The notes under the pieces: model-generated
Told to the model about the DNA's origin: nothing
What the model saw: only the letters and a program-made list of their open reading frames with translations
Databases searched by the model: none
In this document: positions 53,263-62,536 of the stretch, piece after piece
Layout of the letters: the number at the start of each line of letters is the position of its first letter
Position numbering within the stretch: the stretch's first letter is position 1
Translations under genes and position numbers: made by a program
Assembly (NCBI GenBank): GCA_964547485.1
Contig: CAZJNU010000004.1
Coordinates: forward strand, 21,821 to 85,820
Direction of reading: 5' to 3'
DNA: 64,000 bases
From: JACJWR01 sp964547485
GTDB taxonomy: Bacteria; Actinomycetota; Actinomycetes; S36-B12; UBA10799

Positions 53263-54426
53263 TTGCACGTTCAGGTCGTGGACGCGGCAGACGCACCGGG
53301 CGGTCGAATCCGGACCGACGTCGTGGACGGCTTCCGGTTCGACCGAGGCTTCCAGTTGTACAACCCTGCATACCCGGAAGGGGCGCGGATGTTCGACCAC
53401 CCGAGCGCCCAACTCCGGCCTTTCGTGGCGGGGGCGGCGATCGCGCACGGCGGCCGCAGGTACCGGTTGGCAGATCCGAGGCGACGACCGGCGTGGCTTC
53501 TCGACTCGCTTCGTGCCCCCGTCGGCGGACCGTGGCCGATGGCCCGGTTGGCCGCGTACGCCGCGCGCTGCGCCGCCAGCACGCCGACCCGGTTGTCGAC
53601 CAGACCCGACATCTCCCTCCACGAAGTGTTCGAACGCGACGGCATGTCCGGCCCACTTGAGCGCAACTTGCTTCAACCCTTCCTTGCCGGTGTGTTCCTG
53701 GAGAACGAGTTGGCGACGTCCCGCAGGTTCGCGGATCTGATTCTGCGATCCTTCGTGCGCGGAACACCCGCCGTCCCGGCCCGGGGGATGCAGCGACTCC
53801 CAGAGCAACTCGCGGCGCTACTCCCGGTCGGCGCGCTAGCGCTGAACACGGAGGTCAGCGCCGTAGCCCCCGGTCGGGTCGACACTGACCGCGGGACGAT
53901 TCGCGCGGAGCGTGCGGTGGTGGTGGCAGTCGGACCAGCCAGAGTCAATGCCCTGCTACCCGCCCTCCCCACCCCGGTCACCCGATCCTGCACTACTTGG
54001 TACCACCGGCCGCCGCCCGGAACGGTGCTCTCCGACGGCGACGCGCTGCTCACCCTTGGCTCCGATGCGCACGGCCCGCTGGTGAATTCGGCGGTGATGA
54101 CCAACACCGCGCCCGAATACGCCCCGGCCGGGGAAACGCTGGTCGCCAGCACCGCTCTGGGCCTGCACGGCGAGGCCGACGACGTGCTCGTCCGGCGCCA
54201 GCTCGCCGGCATGTACCTCACCGGCACGGACGACTGGGAACTCCTCGCCTGCTACCCGATCGCACACGCCCTCCCCGCGATGACACCGCCACTGAACATC
54301 AGGAAGCCCGTTTCGCTGGGCCAGGGCCTGTTCGTGGCAGGCGATCACCGCGACACAGCCAGCATTCAAGGGGCGCTGGTGAGCGGTCGACGCGCAGCCG
54401 ATGCCGTGCTGGCCGCCTCCGTCTGA
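53263..54426 (+). CDS. FAD-dependent amine oxidase/phytoene-desaturase-like protein, 5' partial
   Basis: The visible 387 residues begin LHVQVVDAADAPGGRIRTD, the end of the N-terminal FAD Rossmann fold, so the GxGxxG start is in the gap. GFRFDRGFQLYNPAYPEGAR and the C-terminal FAD motif GLFVAGDHRDTASIQGALVS confirm the amine-oxidase/protoporphyrinogen-oxidase-like fold. No substrate evidence. A strong hairpin (54461-54503) follows, between it and the convergent lipase gene. Confidence 0.88.
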   Translation: MHVQVVDAADAPGGRIRTDVVDGFRFDRGFQLYNPAYPEGARMFDHPSAQLRPFVAGAAIAHGGRRYRLADPRRRPAWLLDSLRAPVGGPWPMARLAAYAARCAASTPTRLSTRPDISLHEVFERDGMSGPLERNLLQPFLAGVFLENELATSRRFADLILRSFVRGTPAVPARGMQRLPEQLAALLPVGALALNTEVSAVAPGRVDTDRGTIRAERAVVVAVGPARVNALLPALPTPVTRSCTTWYHRPPPGTVLSDGDALLTLGSDAHGPLVNSAVMTNTAPEYAPAGETLVASTALGLHGEADDVLVRRQLAGMYLTGTDDWELLACYPIAHALPAMTPPLNIRKPVSLGQGLFVAGDHRDTASIQGALVSGRRAADAVLAASV

Positions 54427-54460
54427 CCGGCTGGACCTTGTTCCAACACGGAAATCGCCG

Positions 54461-54503
54461 GCCTGTGCGCTGAGTGCAGCATTTCCACACTCAACGCACA
54501 GGC
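54461..54503. terminator. Hairpin terminator between convergent genes
   Basis: GCCTGTGCGCTGAGTG (54461-54476) pairs with CACTCAACGCACAGGC (54488-54503), 16 bp with one mismatch and an 11-nt loop. It lies between the stops of the FAD oxidoreductase (54426) and the lipase (54516). Confidence 0.8.
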
Positions 54504-54515
54504 CCGCGAATTCGT

Positions 54516-57488
54516 CTACCGCTTGGTCGCCTTACTCCGGATCATCCACGCCTGGCTCTGCTCCGAGCGAGTCTCGGAATCCCCGTCCGCGTAAGCGAAC
54601 GTGTTGTTGTAGGGGTAGTTGCCCCACCAACCCTTGGCCTTGTCGATCGTGTAGTACATGTAGTAGTTCCACGGGAACAGGCCGTACTTGGTGCAGGCCG
54701 GGTTCTCCGGCGTTGCCGAGCTAGTCAGCTTGTAGTCCGTATCGGAGCCCCAGGAGTTCACGCAGCCGGTGCCCTCAATATCGGACACCTCGTACTTGGA
54801 TAGATCTCCGATGATTTCGACCGTCGCGCCGGCGGGTGCCGGGTTGGGCCCTCCATCTCCACCAACAACAGGTGGTGCAAGCGCCTTGGAACCCAGCCAG
54901 GACTGCGGTGTCAGACCTTCCCCACCACACATCAGCAGCGGCACGCAGGAGTTGGAGTACCAACTCTCGACCGAGGCTGGTGTGCCCGGGTTCGGAGTCC
55001 ACAACCCGTAGATCGTGTTCTGGGTCGTCTTCTGCAATGTGTCACCGCAGTCAGTTATCAGCGGCTGTTTTGCGAACCGCTCGTCTGCGAAGGACATCGC
55101 TGAACCCGCCGCGAGCATACCGTTCTTCGTCTCGCCGAAGGCCGTGCCGTTGTTGCCGAACGGCCAGCCGAGCACCGTGGTGTGAGTCGCGGACTGCCCG
55201 ATCATCCCTCCGGCGCCGAAGTTGCCGGCCAGCCCGGGCAGCATGCCCGAGATCACCGGTGTCCAGTAGGCGGTCACCTTCGCACCCGCCTTGCAGAAGC
55301 CTTGCTGCAGCGCCGCAAGTTGCTGCGCCAGCACGGTGCTGTCGCCCTGCGCGGCAATCAGATTGAGCGGCAGATCCTTGGGGAAGGAGTTGACATGACC
55401 CTGCTCGATGATGGGCGTCTGGCCGAAGAACACGAAGCCCCACCGCAGGTACTTGTCGATGTTCCGACCCACATTGGGTGCGATCAAATAGGGCCGATCC
55501 TGCAGCACGGGCGCAATCTGATTGACGCAGAGATTCTGCAGAGTGGGCTGGATCTGCCGTCCTGTATCGCTCAGCAGCATGTTCTGCTTGGCCAACTCGG
55601 GTAGGTAACCGCCATAGGTCTGCCACAGTCCGGGGGCCAAGTACCAGGCCTCCGCGGAGTCCCACTGCCAGGCTGTGATGGCATTCAGATCGCCCGCCGG
55701 TGCGACCGCAGTCACGCCGATGAGTCGCAGCCCAGTCTCGCGATCGAGCGTCTTCTTCTCGACACCCGCCCACATGGCGGCTGTCCCGCCCTGACTATGC
55801 CCCATCGCAACGAAGTGCACCCCGGGCTTCGGGATACCGCTCCACCCCAGTGCTGGCTTCGCCGGCGTCTGCAGGGCCTTGACCGCGTAGTACAGGTCGC
55901 GAGCTTCCTGCTGTCCGACCATGTAGGTCTTCTGCGTGCTGGTCGGACCATTGACGGCGATACCCAGGTAGTCCGGCAGCACGACGATGTAGCCCTTGGC
56001 CAGCATCTGGTCGAGGAACCCCTCCATGTCGGTCAGGTTCGTGTCGACCCCACCGGCAGCTGTGGTCGCGATAGTGATCGGACCATCCACTTGGCCCGTC
56101 GTCGCCTTGCTCAAGGTGATCGTCGCGCCCTCAATGCTCGCGATCGCGCTCCCCGGAGCGATCCCTGTACCAGTGACCACCCAGCCCGTGCTCAGCCCGC
56201 CGGTACCACCGGCGATCGTCAGCACCGTCGAACCGGCCGGAACGGGAAAGTCCAGCGACCTGGTGACGTTCAGGGTGTTGGTGCCGGTACCCCTGGTGAC
56301 AGAGCAACCATTGGCCTGACCGAGCGTTGGGTGTGCCCACGCGACAACCTTCGCCCCCGGCTGCACGTTGGCCGGCACAAACGCCAGCGCACTTGCGGCC
56401 TCAGTACCTGGCTTGGCACTGACGTTGCAGTCGCCGTACCGAGCACCCGGCACGGGCGGGCAATCGTTGGGCACCATCCGCGTGTCTGTGTACAGGAAGC
56501 GGAACTGTTTGGCTGGCTGCAGACCCGTGTCGATCTGGTTGCCGATCGTGCACGCGCTCCGCGGGGGATTGCCATTCACTCCGTACGGGAGGATCGAGCA
56601 GTCAGGATTGCCCGCATTGTTCATGATCGTTGAGGGGAGAATCGTCAATCTCGAGTTCAGCACCGCCAGTGGGGACTGCGGGTAAGTGAGCGGAAAACCT
56701 GGCCCCGCGTTCTGAGCGGTCAGCTCTTGCGCCTTGATCAGCTGACCAGGTTGACCCGGCTTCTGCAGCGGGACGTTGTAGAGCGCGTTTCCGAACGCGG
56801 TGGCCGTGATCCGTTTGGCTGGGGAGCCTACGCCGGCGCTGACAACCCGGTAGTTCGCGGGCTGCGCATCGGGGATGTTCAGCATCAGGCTGCCGACCCC
56901 GTTCGCGTTGGTAGTACCACTGCCGGCGAACAGGTCCTTCCACGGCTGAGTCCCGGGCCCAGCGATCTGGCGCTGGATCCGCACCCCCACCTTGAGTTTC
57001 GGGGTGACCTGCACGGGCACCATGTAGGACTTGTCCACCTCTGGGGTAGCTGCAGGCCAACCGACGGCAATTGCGGTCAACTTGGGGGCGACCTTGACGG
57101 TCGCCTTCGCCTTCGCCGCTGCTGCGGTCTCGCTCGGAGCGGCCGCGGCGGCAGGGTCGGAAGACGCGGCAACAGAAGGATCGGAACTCGGCGTCGAGCC
57201 AGCCGACGGGTCCGAGCTCGTGGACGCGTCGGCGTCAGGAGCTGGTTCCGTCGATGGGACGGCCGACTCATCGCTGGCAGCCGAGGCCCCATCGGCCGAC
57301 GGCGCAGGATCCGTGGCCGCTGGCGGAGCAGCTGCGAACAACGCGTCGACCGAGGTCACGACCCCGTTCGCCGGGGCAGCTGCGGGAGCCGCCGCCACCG
57401 CCGATGTGACCGGCACCAGGGTCGCCCCCACCACCGCCGCCGCTGTGAACGCCACCGTCGCAAAACGTCGCATCTTCCTACGCCCCAT
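54516..57488 (-). CDS. Large secreted lipase-like alpha/beta hydrolase
   Basis: About 990 residues from ATG 57488. The signal peptide (RRFATVAFTAAAVVGATLVP, then VTSAVAAAP) is followed by an Ala/Ser/Asp/Pro-rich low-complexity stretch (about residues 45-140) and a beta-rich domain. The hydrolase core resembles secretory lipases (LIP family): VVAWAHPTLGQANGC, VVLPDYLG, and the nucleophile elbow VAMGHSQGGTAAMWAG (GHSQG). An extra domain of about 85 residues (about 430-515, with TGTGIAPGSAIASIEGATIT) splits the core between the Cys and the DMEGFLDQML helix. The C-terminus holds about 200 residues with Trp/Tyr-rich text. It is probably a secreted esterase; the substrate is unknown. Confidence 0.85.
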   Translation of the reverse strand: MGRRKMRRFATVAFTAAAVVGATLVPVTSAVAAAPAAAPANGVVTSVDALFAAAPPAATDPAPSADGASAASDESAVPSTEPAPDADASTSSDPSAGSTPSSDPSVAASSDPAAAAAPSETAAAAKAKATVKVAPKLTAIAVGWPAATPEVDKSYMVPVQVTPKLKVGVRIQRQIAGPGTQPWKDLFAGSGTTNANGVGSLMLNIPDAQPANYRVVSAGVGSPAKRITATAFGNALYNVPLQKPGQPGQLIKAQELTAQNAGPGFPLTYPQSPLAVLNSRLTILPSTIMNNAGNPDCSILPYGVNGNPPRSACTIGNQIDTGLQPAKQFRFLYTDTRMVPNDCPPVPGARYGDCNVSAKPGTEAASALAFVPANVQPGAKVVAWAHPTLGQANGCSVTRGTGTNTLNVTRSLDFPVPAGSTVLTIAGGTGGLSTGWVVTGTGIAPGSAIASIEGATITLSKATTGQVDGPITIATTAAGGVDTNLTDMEGFLDQMLAKGYIVVLPDYLGIAVNGPTSTQKTYMVGQQEARDLYYAVKALQTPAKPALGWSGIPKPGVHFVAMGHSQGGTAAMWAGVEKKTLDRETGLRLIGVTAVAPAGDLNAITAWQWDSAEAWYLAPGLWQTYGGYLPELAKQNMLLSDTGRQIQPTLQNLCVNQIAPVLQDRPYLIAPNVGRNIDKYLRWGFVFFGQTPIIEQGHVNSFPKDLPLNLIAAQGDSTVLAQQLAALQQGFCKAGAKVTAYWTPVISGMLPGLAGNFGAGGMIGQSATHTTVLGWPFGNNGTAFGETKNGMLAAGSAMSFADERFAKQPLITDCGDTLQKTTQNTIYGLWTPNPGTPASVESWYSNSCVPLLMCGGEGLTPQSWLGSKALAPPVVGGDGGPNPAPAGATVEIIGDLSKYEVSDIEGTGCVNSWGSDTDYKLTSSATPENPACTKYGLFPWNYYMYYTIDKAKGWWGNYPYNNTFAYADGDSETRSEQSQAWMIRSKATKR

Positions 57489-57728
57489 CCCATTGCCCAA
57501 GAAGCCAGTCAGATGCCGACCTTTCACTGTCATCACGGCTCGCGTCAAGCCGATCAGCACAACCGGTGCCGTACCAGCCAATCCGAGACGTTCGGAGCCG
57601 CCACTATCCACCGAACGGACGAGGAAGACGCCCGCTGGACAACCGAGTGTGTCGGCTTGTTCGTTCGGCTGCCACCTGAGCGCAGACCAGATCAGGGGCC
57701 GGCCAGCGCCCGTTCCGCTGTCCCGGCG

Positions 57729-58598
57729 TCAGGGTCGGGGCTGAGGCAGATCCGTTGCGGCGACCAGGGCGTCAACGAGGACGGAAATTACGACGCCAGA
57801 CGAAAGATAGGTGACGGGGTCATGGGCTCCGCCCGGACCAACTGGTCGGGAACCGGCGCTGATGAAGGCATCCACCGCTTCCGGGAACCGTTCCTGGACG
57901 CCGCGGCTCCACGGAATCGGATCACGAGTGTTGACGACATTCAGCCAAGCACCCATCCGCGCGTGCGGAAAGGCCACTCCGCCCTCCCACGGCCGAGCCC
58001 AGCCACGATCTACTCCGAGCGGGCTGCCGATCGTCACCAACAAGTCCACAGGCACATCGTGCACGTGCAGTGCATCCAGCGCCACCACCGAGCCGAGGCT
58101 GTGGGCGATCACTATCCGAGGTTCCGCAGCCGCAAACAGCCGACTGGCGACGCGGGCGCGGACGATGTCCCGCACCTGCAGGTCGCGACGGTAGGCCATC
58201 GCGTGGGACATTCCTGGCAACGGCATTCGCACAACTGCAGCGCTCGGTACCAGTTTCGGCGGCCGCAACCGCTTGGCCCCGTCGGTGCCGCCTGCGTCTT
58301 CGGCCGCAGCGGCCACCTGGGCGACCAGCTTCTCCCGTCGAGCGGTGAACTCCGCTCGGCGGTCCTCCGCTGGGCCGGAGCGGTCGACGGTGGGCGGAAC
58401 ATGCGCTGGCGGGGCAGGCTCAGCGGTGAAGATGTCGTCATACCGGAGGGTGACCGTCGATATCGACGGCAGCGGCCCAGCAGGGCCCGACCCCGGACCC
58501 GACCGGTCCTGCCAGCTGGCGGCAATCCCCTCGCGCACAGCGGTGTCCCACCCTGGCTGCGGTCCCCCGACGCCATGGATGAAGAGGATCGAGACCAT
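57729..58598 (-). CDS. Alpha/beta hydrolase-fold protein
   Basis: About 289 residues from ATG 58598 (an ATG at 58607 is possible). It starts SILFIHGVGGPQPGWD, with the oxyanion HG motif, and has RIVIAHSLGSVVALDAL, the GxSxG-like nucleophile elbow with AHSLGS. VDLLVTIGSPLGVDRGW is typical of the fold. No signal peptide. Function unknown; may be an esterase acting in the cytosol. Divergent from lipB. Confidence 0.82.
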   Translation of the reverse strand: MVSILFIHGVGGPQPGWDTAVREGIAASWQDRSGPGSGPAGPLPSISTVTLRYDDIFTAEPAPPAHVPPTVDRSGPAEDRRAEFTARREKLVAQVAAAAEDAGGTDGAKRLRPPKLVPSAAVVRMPLPGMSHAMAYRRDLQVRDIVRARVASRLFAAAEPRIVIAHSLGSVVALDALHVHDVPVDLLVTIGSPLGVDRGWARPWEGGVAFPHARMGAWLNVVNTRDPIPWSRGVQERFPEAVDAFISAGSRPVGPGGAHDPVTYLSSGVVISVLVDALVAATDLPQPRP

Positions 58599-58670
58599 GC
58601 CGCCCATTGTCACCCACCCGCTCGTCGGCCCCGTGGCTGACCTCGAGCGGTCGGCATTAGGCTCGGGCGG

Positions 58671-59390
58671 GTGCGTCCCACCCTGCTCCCACTCGACCTC
58701 GGCGAGCGGCAAATCCCCTACCAGGAGGGGTACGAACTCCAGCAGCGACTGCACGCCCAGGTGGTCAGCGGAGAGACACCACCGACAGTGCTGCTGCTGG
58801 AACACGCCGCCACCTACACGGCAGGACGGCGCACCCAGCCGGGCGATCTCCCGCCAGCAGGGACGCCGGTGATCGAGGTCGATAGAGGTGGCCGGATCAC
58901 CTGGCACGGGCCCGGTCAAGTGGTCGCCTACCCGATTGTTCGGTTGGGCACCCCGGTCGATGTGGTTGCCTACGTCCGGCTGCTCGAGGACGCCCTGATG
59001 GCGACCTGCGCCGACGTCGGCCTGGCGACGGTCCGCATCCCCGGCCGAAGCGGGGTGTGGGTGGCTGCCGGCGGCGCGGAACGCAAGGTCGCCGCCATCG
59101 GGGTTCGGGTCGCTCGCGGCGTGACAATGCACGGAGTGGCGCTGAACGTCGACTGCGACCTGACTGCGTTCTCGGCGATTGTCCCCTGCGGTATCCCCGA
59201 CGCGGGCGTCACCTCGCTCGCCGCCGAGGGCCGCCTTCCGCTCCACCTCGGAAGCACCGCGAGCCCAGGCGACAGCACCGCGAGCCCGGGCGACAGCAAC
59301 GACCCAGGTGCCTCGGAGCGGTCCGCCGCCGTCACCGAAATCGGGATGCTGCTCGGCGGGCACCTGCACACTCGGTTGGACTGGGATTAG
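58671..59390 (+). CDS. lipB: Octanoyltransferase
   Basis: 239 residues. It moves octanoate from acyl carrier protein to lipoyl domains. Motifs: GGRITWHGPGQVVAYPIVRL, RKVAAIGVRVARGVTMHGVA (catalytic Lys in KVAAIG) and FSAIVPCGI (catalytic Cys in PCG). The C-terminus has a tandem Ser/Pro/Asp tail (STASPGD twice) encoded by near-repeat DNA before the last helix. GTG 58671 start. LipA follows 10 bp later. Confidence 0.95.
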   Translation: MRPTLLPLDLGERQIPYQEGYELQQRLHAQVVSGETPPTVLLLEHAATYTAGRRTQPGDLPPAGTPVIEVDRGGRITWHGPGQVVAYPIVRLGTPVDVVAYVRLLEDALMATCADVGLATVRIPGRSGVWVAAGGAERKVAAIGVRVARGVTMHGVALNVDCDLTAFSAIVPCGIPDAGVTSLAAEGRLPLHLGSTASPGDSTASPGDSNDPGASERSAAVTEIGMLLGGHLHTRLDWD

Positions 59391-59400
59391 GCTCGCAGAC

Positions 59401-60369
59401 GTGACCCGCACCCCGGCCCCCGCGAGCCCAGCGCCCGACAGCCCACTCGCGCCCGAGGGGCGCAAGTTGCTGCGACTTGAGGTGCGCAACTCCGAAGTCC
59501 CGATTGAGCGCAAACCAGCCTGGATCAAGACGAAACTGCGGACCGGGCCCGAGTTCAGCGAGATCCGCGCCACCGTCGCGGAAGCTGGCCTGCACACCGT
59601 TTGTCAGGAGGCAGGTTGCCCGAATATCTATGAGTGCTGGGAGGATCGGGAGGCCACCTTCCTGATCGGTGGTGACGCCTGCACCCGACGGTGTGACTTC
59701 TGCCAAATCGACACTGGCCGCCCCGCACCGCTGGATCCAGATGAACCGCGCCGGGTGGCGGCCTCGGTCGCGGCCATGGGCCTGCGGTACGCGACCGTGA
59801 CTGGGGTTGCGCGGGACGACCTTCCCGACGAAGGCGTGTGGTTGTATGCGGAGACGGTTCGACGGATCCACGCCGAGGTCCCCGGCTGCGGCGTCGAGGT
59901 GCTGATTCCGGACTTCTCCGGTCGCGCCGAACTCCTGGCCGAGATGTTCGCGGCGGCGCCGGAAGTGTTGGCCCACAACGTCGAGACGGTGCCACGGTTG
60001 ATGCGCCGGATCCGGCCGGCGTTCCGCTACGAACGGTCGTTGGCAGTGCTGACGGCCGCCCGATCGGCGGGCCTGGTGTCGAAGTCCAATCTGATCCTCG
60101 GGATGGGCGAGACCGAGGCGGAAATCGAGGCGACCATGAGCGACCTGGTCGCGGCCGGCTGCGACCTGCTGACTGTCACCCAGTATCTGCGCCCGACCCC
60201 TCGGCACCACCCGGTGGAACGGTGGGTCACCCCGGAAGAGTTCGTCGATTGGGAGACGCGCGCCCTCGACCTGGGATTCGTCGGGGTGATGTCCGGCCCG
60301 TTGGTGCGGTCGTCTTACCGCGCGGGTCGCCTCTACCAAACCGCCATCTCTGCGCGGTCAACTCGATGA
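59401..60369 (+). CDS. lipA: Lipoyl synthase (radical SAM)
   Basis: 322 residues. It inserts two sulfurs into octanoyl groups. The auxiliary cluster Cys are in CQEAGCPNIYECW, and the radical SAM cluster in DACTRRCDFCQID (CxxxCxxC). C-terminal SSYRAGRL supplies the auxiliary Ser ligand region. With LipB it makes lipoate for the E2 and H proteins encoded nearby. GTG 59401. It overlaps the MOSC gene by 4 nt. Confidence 0.96.
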   Translation: MTRTPAPASPAPDSPLAPEGRKLLRLEVRNSEVPIERKPAWIKTKLRTGPEFSEIRATVAEAGLHTVCQEAGCPNIYECWEDREATFLIGGDACTRRCDFCQIDTGRPAPLDPDEPRRVAASVAAMGLRYATVTGVARDDLPDEGVWLYAETVRRIHAEVPGCGVEVLIPDFSGRAELLAEMFAAAPEVLAHNVETVPRLMRRIRPAFRYERSLAVLTAARSAGLVSKSNLILGMGETEAEIEATMSDLVAAGCDLLTVTQYLRPTPRHHPVERWVTPEEFVDWETRALDLGFVGVMSGPLVRSSYRAGRLYQTAISARSTR

Positions 60370-60935
60370 CAGCGCCAGCCAGCACGACCGTCCCGCGCCA
60401 CGAGTCGCCCATCTCGGTCGTCGCCCTACACGTGTGGCCCGCAACGTCGGAGACTCCGATCCCGAGCTCGGAGGTTGAGGTGGACTTTTCCGGTCTGCCA
60501 GGAGACAGACACTGCGGTCTGACCATGACGTCGGACACTCGCACGGCGCGCGTCTACCCCAAGGGCCTCGAGATCCGCAACCACCGGCAACTCAGCCTGG
60601 TGAGTCTGACCGAGCTCGCCACGGTCGCGGCCAACCTCGGCATCGACGAACTGGCACCCGGAGTCATCGCCGACAACATCGCGCTGGCCGGGATCGACAA
60701 CCTCACCGCGCTCCCCCGGATGACCCGGCTGGAGTTCGAGTCCGGGGCAGTGCTGATGACCGGCGGCGAGAACACCCCCTGCGTGATTGCCGGGCGAATG
60801 GTGGCGGCGCGCTATGGGACCCGGCCGACGGCGTTTCCCAAGGCGGCCATCCGGTTGCGAGGGATCACCGCCTGGGTGGACCGGCCCGGAAGAATCAGCG
60901 TCGGCGACGCGGTGCGGACGCATCCGCCTGGTTGA
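60366..60935 (+). CDS. MOSC-domain protein
   Basis: 189 residues. A MOSC beta-barrel: VDFSGLPGDRHCGLT, RQLSLVSLTEL, GVIADNIALAGIDN, LMTGGENTPCVIAG (the conserved Cys expected to bind sulfur). Such domains handle sulfur or molybdenum-cofactor sulfuration. Overlaps lipA by 4 nt, so it may share a sulfur-related function in this operon, though that is inference. Confidence 0.85.
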   Translation: MTAPASTTVPRHESPISVVALHVWPATSETPIPSSEVEVDFSGLPGDRHCGLTMTSDTRTARVYPKGLEIRNHRQLSLVSLTELATVAANLGIDELAPGVIADNIALAGIDNLTALPRMTRLEFESGAVLMTGGENTPCVIAGRMVAARYGTRPTAFPKAAIRLRGITAWVDRPGRISVGDAVRTHPPG

Positions 60936-60956
60936 ACCTGACGTACCCTGTTCGCC

Positions 60957-61649
60957 ATGGCGCGCAAGAGTGGTGGCAACGGCCGACTGAAGCAGATCCT
61001 TGAGACCTACCGGATCACCAAGCAGAGCGATCCGAAGATCGGCTGGATCCTGCTCGGAGTATTCCTCGGCACCGCGATCGTGCTCGGCGCTGTCGCGTGG
61101 CTGCTGCCGCTGGCAGTAGCGATGAAGGTGATGCTGCTGGTGCTCGCGGTGACGATCGCGCTGGCGGTGACGAGTTTCATCTTCGGGCGTCGTGCCGAAC
61201 GTGCCGCCTACGCGCAGATCGCCGGTCGCCCGGGAGCCGCTGCGGCGGTGCTCAACTCGCTGCGAGGTGGGTGGTTCACGACCCCGGCGGTGGCGGTCAC
61301 CAAAAACGAGGACCTCGTGCACCAACTCGTCGGCCGACCCGGCGTGATACTCGTCGCCGAGGGTTCCCCCACCCGGGTGAAGCACCTGCTCGCCAACCAG
61401 CGTAAGAAGACCGAGCGCTGGGTGCCGGAGGTGCCGATCCAGGAGATCATCGTCGGGGAGGGCGAAGGCGAAGTGCCGCTGCCGAAGTTGCAGCGGAAGA
61501 TCATGAAGATGCCCAAGGTGCTGCGACCGGCCGAAGTCACCGAGATCCGCAAGCGGCTCGACGCTGCCACCAAGGCCGGTAACGCACTGCCGGTACCGAA
61601 GGGGCCGATGCCCAAGAACGCTCGGATGCCGCGTCAGCCACGCGGCTGA
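60957..61649 (+). CDS. DUF4191 membrane protein (Rv2219-like)
   Basis: 230 residues. Two membrane helices (GWILLGVFLGTAIVLGAVAW and AVAMKVMLLVLAVTIALAVT) follow a basic N-terminus, then a soluble C-terminal part (GRPGVILVAEG, RVKHLLANQRKKTERW). The family is conserved downstream of lipA in actinobacteria but has no known function. It sits 22 bp after the MOSC gene. Confidence 0.85.
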   Translation: MARKSGGNGRLKQILETYRITKQSDPKIGWILLGVFLGTAIVLGAVAWLLPLAVAMKVMLLVLAVTIALAVTSFIFGRRAERAAYAQIAGRPGAAAAVLNSLRGGWFTTPAVAVTKNEDLVHQLVGRPGVILVAEGSPTRVKHLLANQRKKTERWVPEVPIQEIIVGEGEGEVPLPKLQRKIMKMPKVLRPAEVTEIRKRLDAATKAGNALPVPKGPMPKNARMPRQPRG

Positions 61650-61673
61650 GCCAACCGCAGGGTGGCCGGTCGT

Positions 61674-62141
61674 TCAGCGCGACCGAACGACCACGGTGCC
61701 GGACGCTTTGTCGTGCAACCCCCGGCCGTCGCGGTCCCAGATGACGGCGGGCACCACTAGGCACAGCAGGACCGTGCGCACCAGCACCCGTAGCGGGTTG
61801 ACCAGGCCACTCCCCTCCGCCGAGACCACCCGAACGCCCATGATCCGGTGGCCGAACGAGGACCCCGAGAATGAGACCAGCACGATCGTCATCACTGCGA
61901 ATACGCCGAGCGTCTCCAGTCCGAGATCTGTGTCATCGCCGCCGAACAGCAACCGGGCGACCAGGATCGATGCGAACCAGTCGATGAACAGCGCCACGAT
62001 TCGACGTCCGAACCGGGCGACCGAGCCCGGTCCCGCCTCCGGCAGGCCGAGCCGCTCACCGCGGTAGCCAAAGTCGTAGCCCTGCTCTTCGAGGGTCTCC
62101 CTCGGGCCCTGCAACCAGGAGGCGACATCACGACGATCCAT
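61674..62141 (-). CDS. RDD family membrane protein
   Basis: 155 residues from ATG 62141. The RDD domain shows RFGRRIVALFIDWFASIL (Arg-Asp pair) and later FGHRIMGVRVV and DGRGLHDKASGTVVV (final Asp). Three membrane helices are predicted. Function unknown, possibly transport or stress. It is convergent with DUF4191 and divergent from glnA, matching M. tuberculosis Rv2219A/glnA1. Confidence 0.9.
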   Translation of the reverse strand: MDRRDVASWLQGPRETLEEQGYDFGYRGERLGLPEAGPGSVARFGRRIVALFIDWFASILVARLLFGGDDTDLGLETLGVFAVMTIVLVSFSGSSFGHRIMGVRVVSAEGSGLVNPLRVLVRTVLLCLVVPAVIWDRDGRGLHDKASGTVVVRSR

Positions 62142-62248
62142 GCCCACAAGGCTATCCGGCTGCCGACAACCGACAAGCCGTGCCGTGGCGGTTGCCTGCG
62201 TGGGCCCCAGCGAACCGCACCCGCGCCCCCGCGGCCCACCACGCGCCA

Positions 62249-62264
62249 CGTGACGCTCGTCACG
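62249..62264. promoter_or_regulatory. Crp/GlxR-like palindrome upstream of glnA
   Basis: CGTGACGCTCGTCACG has arms CGTGAC/GTCACG and the core GTGA-N6-TCAC. GlxR controls glnA in Corynebacterium, so a role here is plausible but unproven. Confidence 0.45.
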
Positions 62265-62279
62265 AGCGGGGGCGGCTGC

Positions 62280-62295
62280 GTAACACGCAGGCAAC
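62280..62295 (+). promoter_or_regulatory. GlnR-box-like element upstream of glnA
   Basis: GTAAC-N6-GCAAC (62280-62295) fits the actinobacterial GlnR half-pair gTnAC-N6-GaAAC with one change. A second half-pair is not evident before the gap. It lies in the expected target gene's leader. Confidence 0.4.
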
Positions 62296-62404
62296 ATACG
62301 GGACACTTGAAGGCAATCCGGGGAGCCTAGCGTTCCCAGGGACAGAGCACGCCGGTCATGGGTCCGCCAGAAAACCAGCAGGCTCGCGCTTCCCGCCCGA
62401 GTCG

Positions 62405-62436
62405 AGACAACACGACAACACGACAACACGACAACA
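62405..62436 (+). repeat. 8-bp tandem repeats left of the gap
   Basis: Repeats of CGACAACA form four units up to the edge of the 100-N gap (62405-62436), the first with a G in place of its C. The same repeat restarts to the right of the gap, indicating the gap was caused by, or lies within, this tandem array. Confidence 0.85.
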
Positions 62437-62536
62437 NNNNNNNNNNNNNNNNNNNNNNNNNNNNNNNNNNNNNNNNNNNNNNNNNNNNNNNNNNNNNNNN
62501 NNNNNNNNNNNNNNNNNNNNNNNNNNNNNNNNNNNN
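62437..62536. other. Assembly gap (100 N)
   Basis: Exactly 100 Ns inside the glnA leader, flanked on both sides by CGACAACA-type tandem repeats. True length unknown. Confidence 0.98.

Noticed and set aside
57729..59597. Hydrolase reading frame extended back to 59597
   Set aside because: The extension is opposite lipB and lipA; SILFIHGVGG begins right at ATG 58598, the expected first strand.
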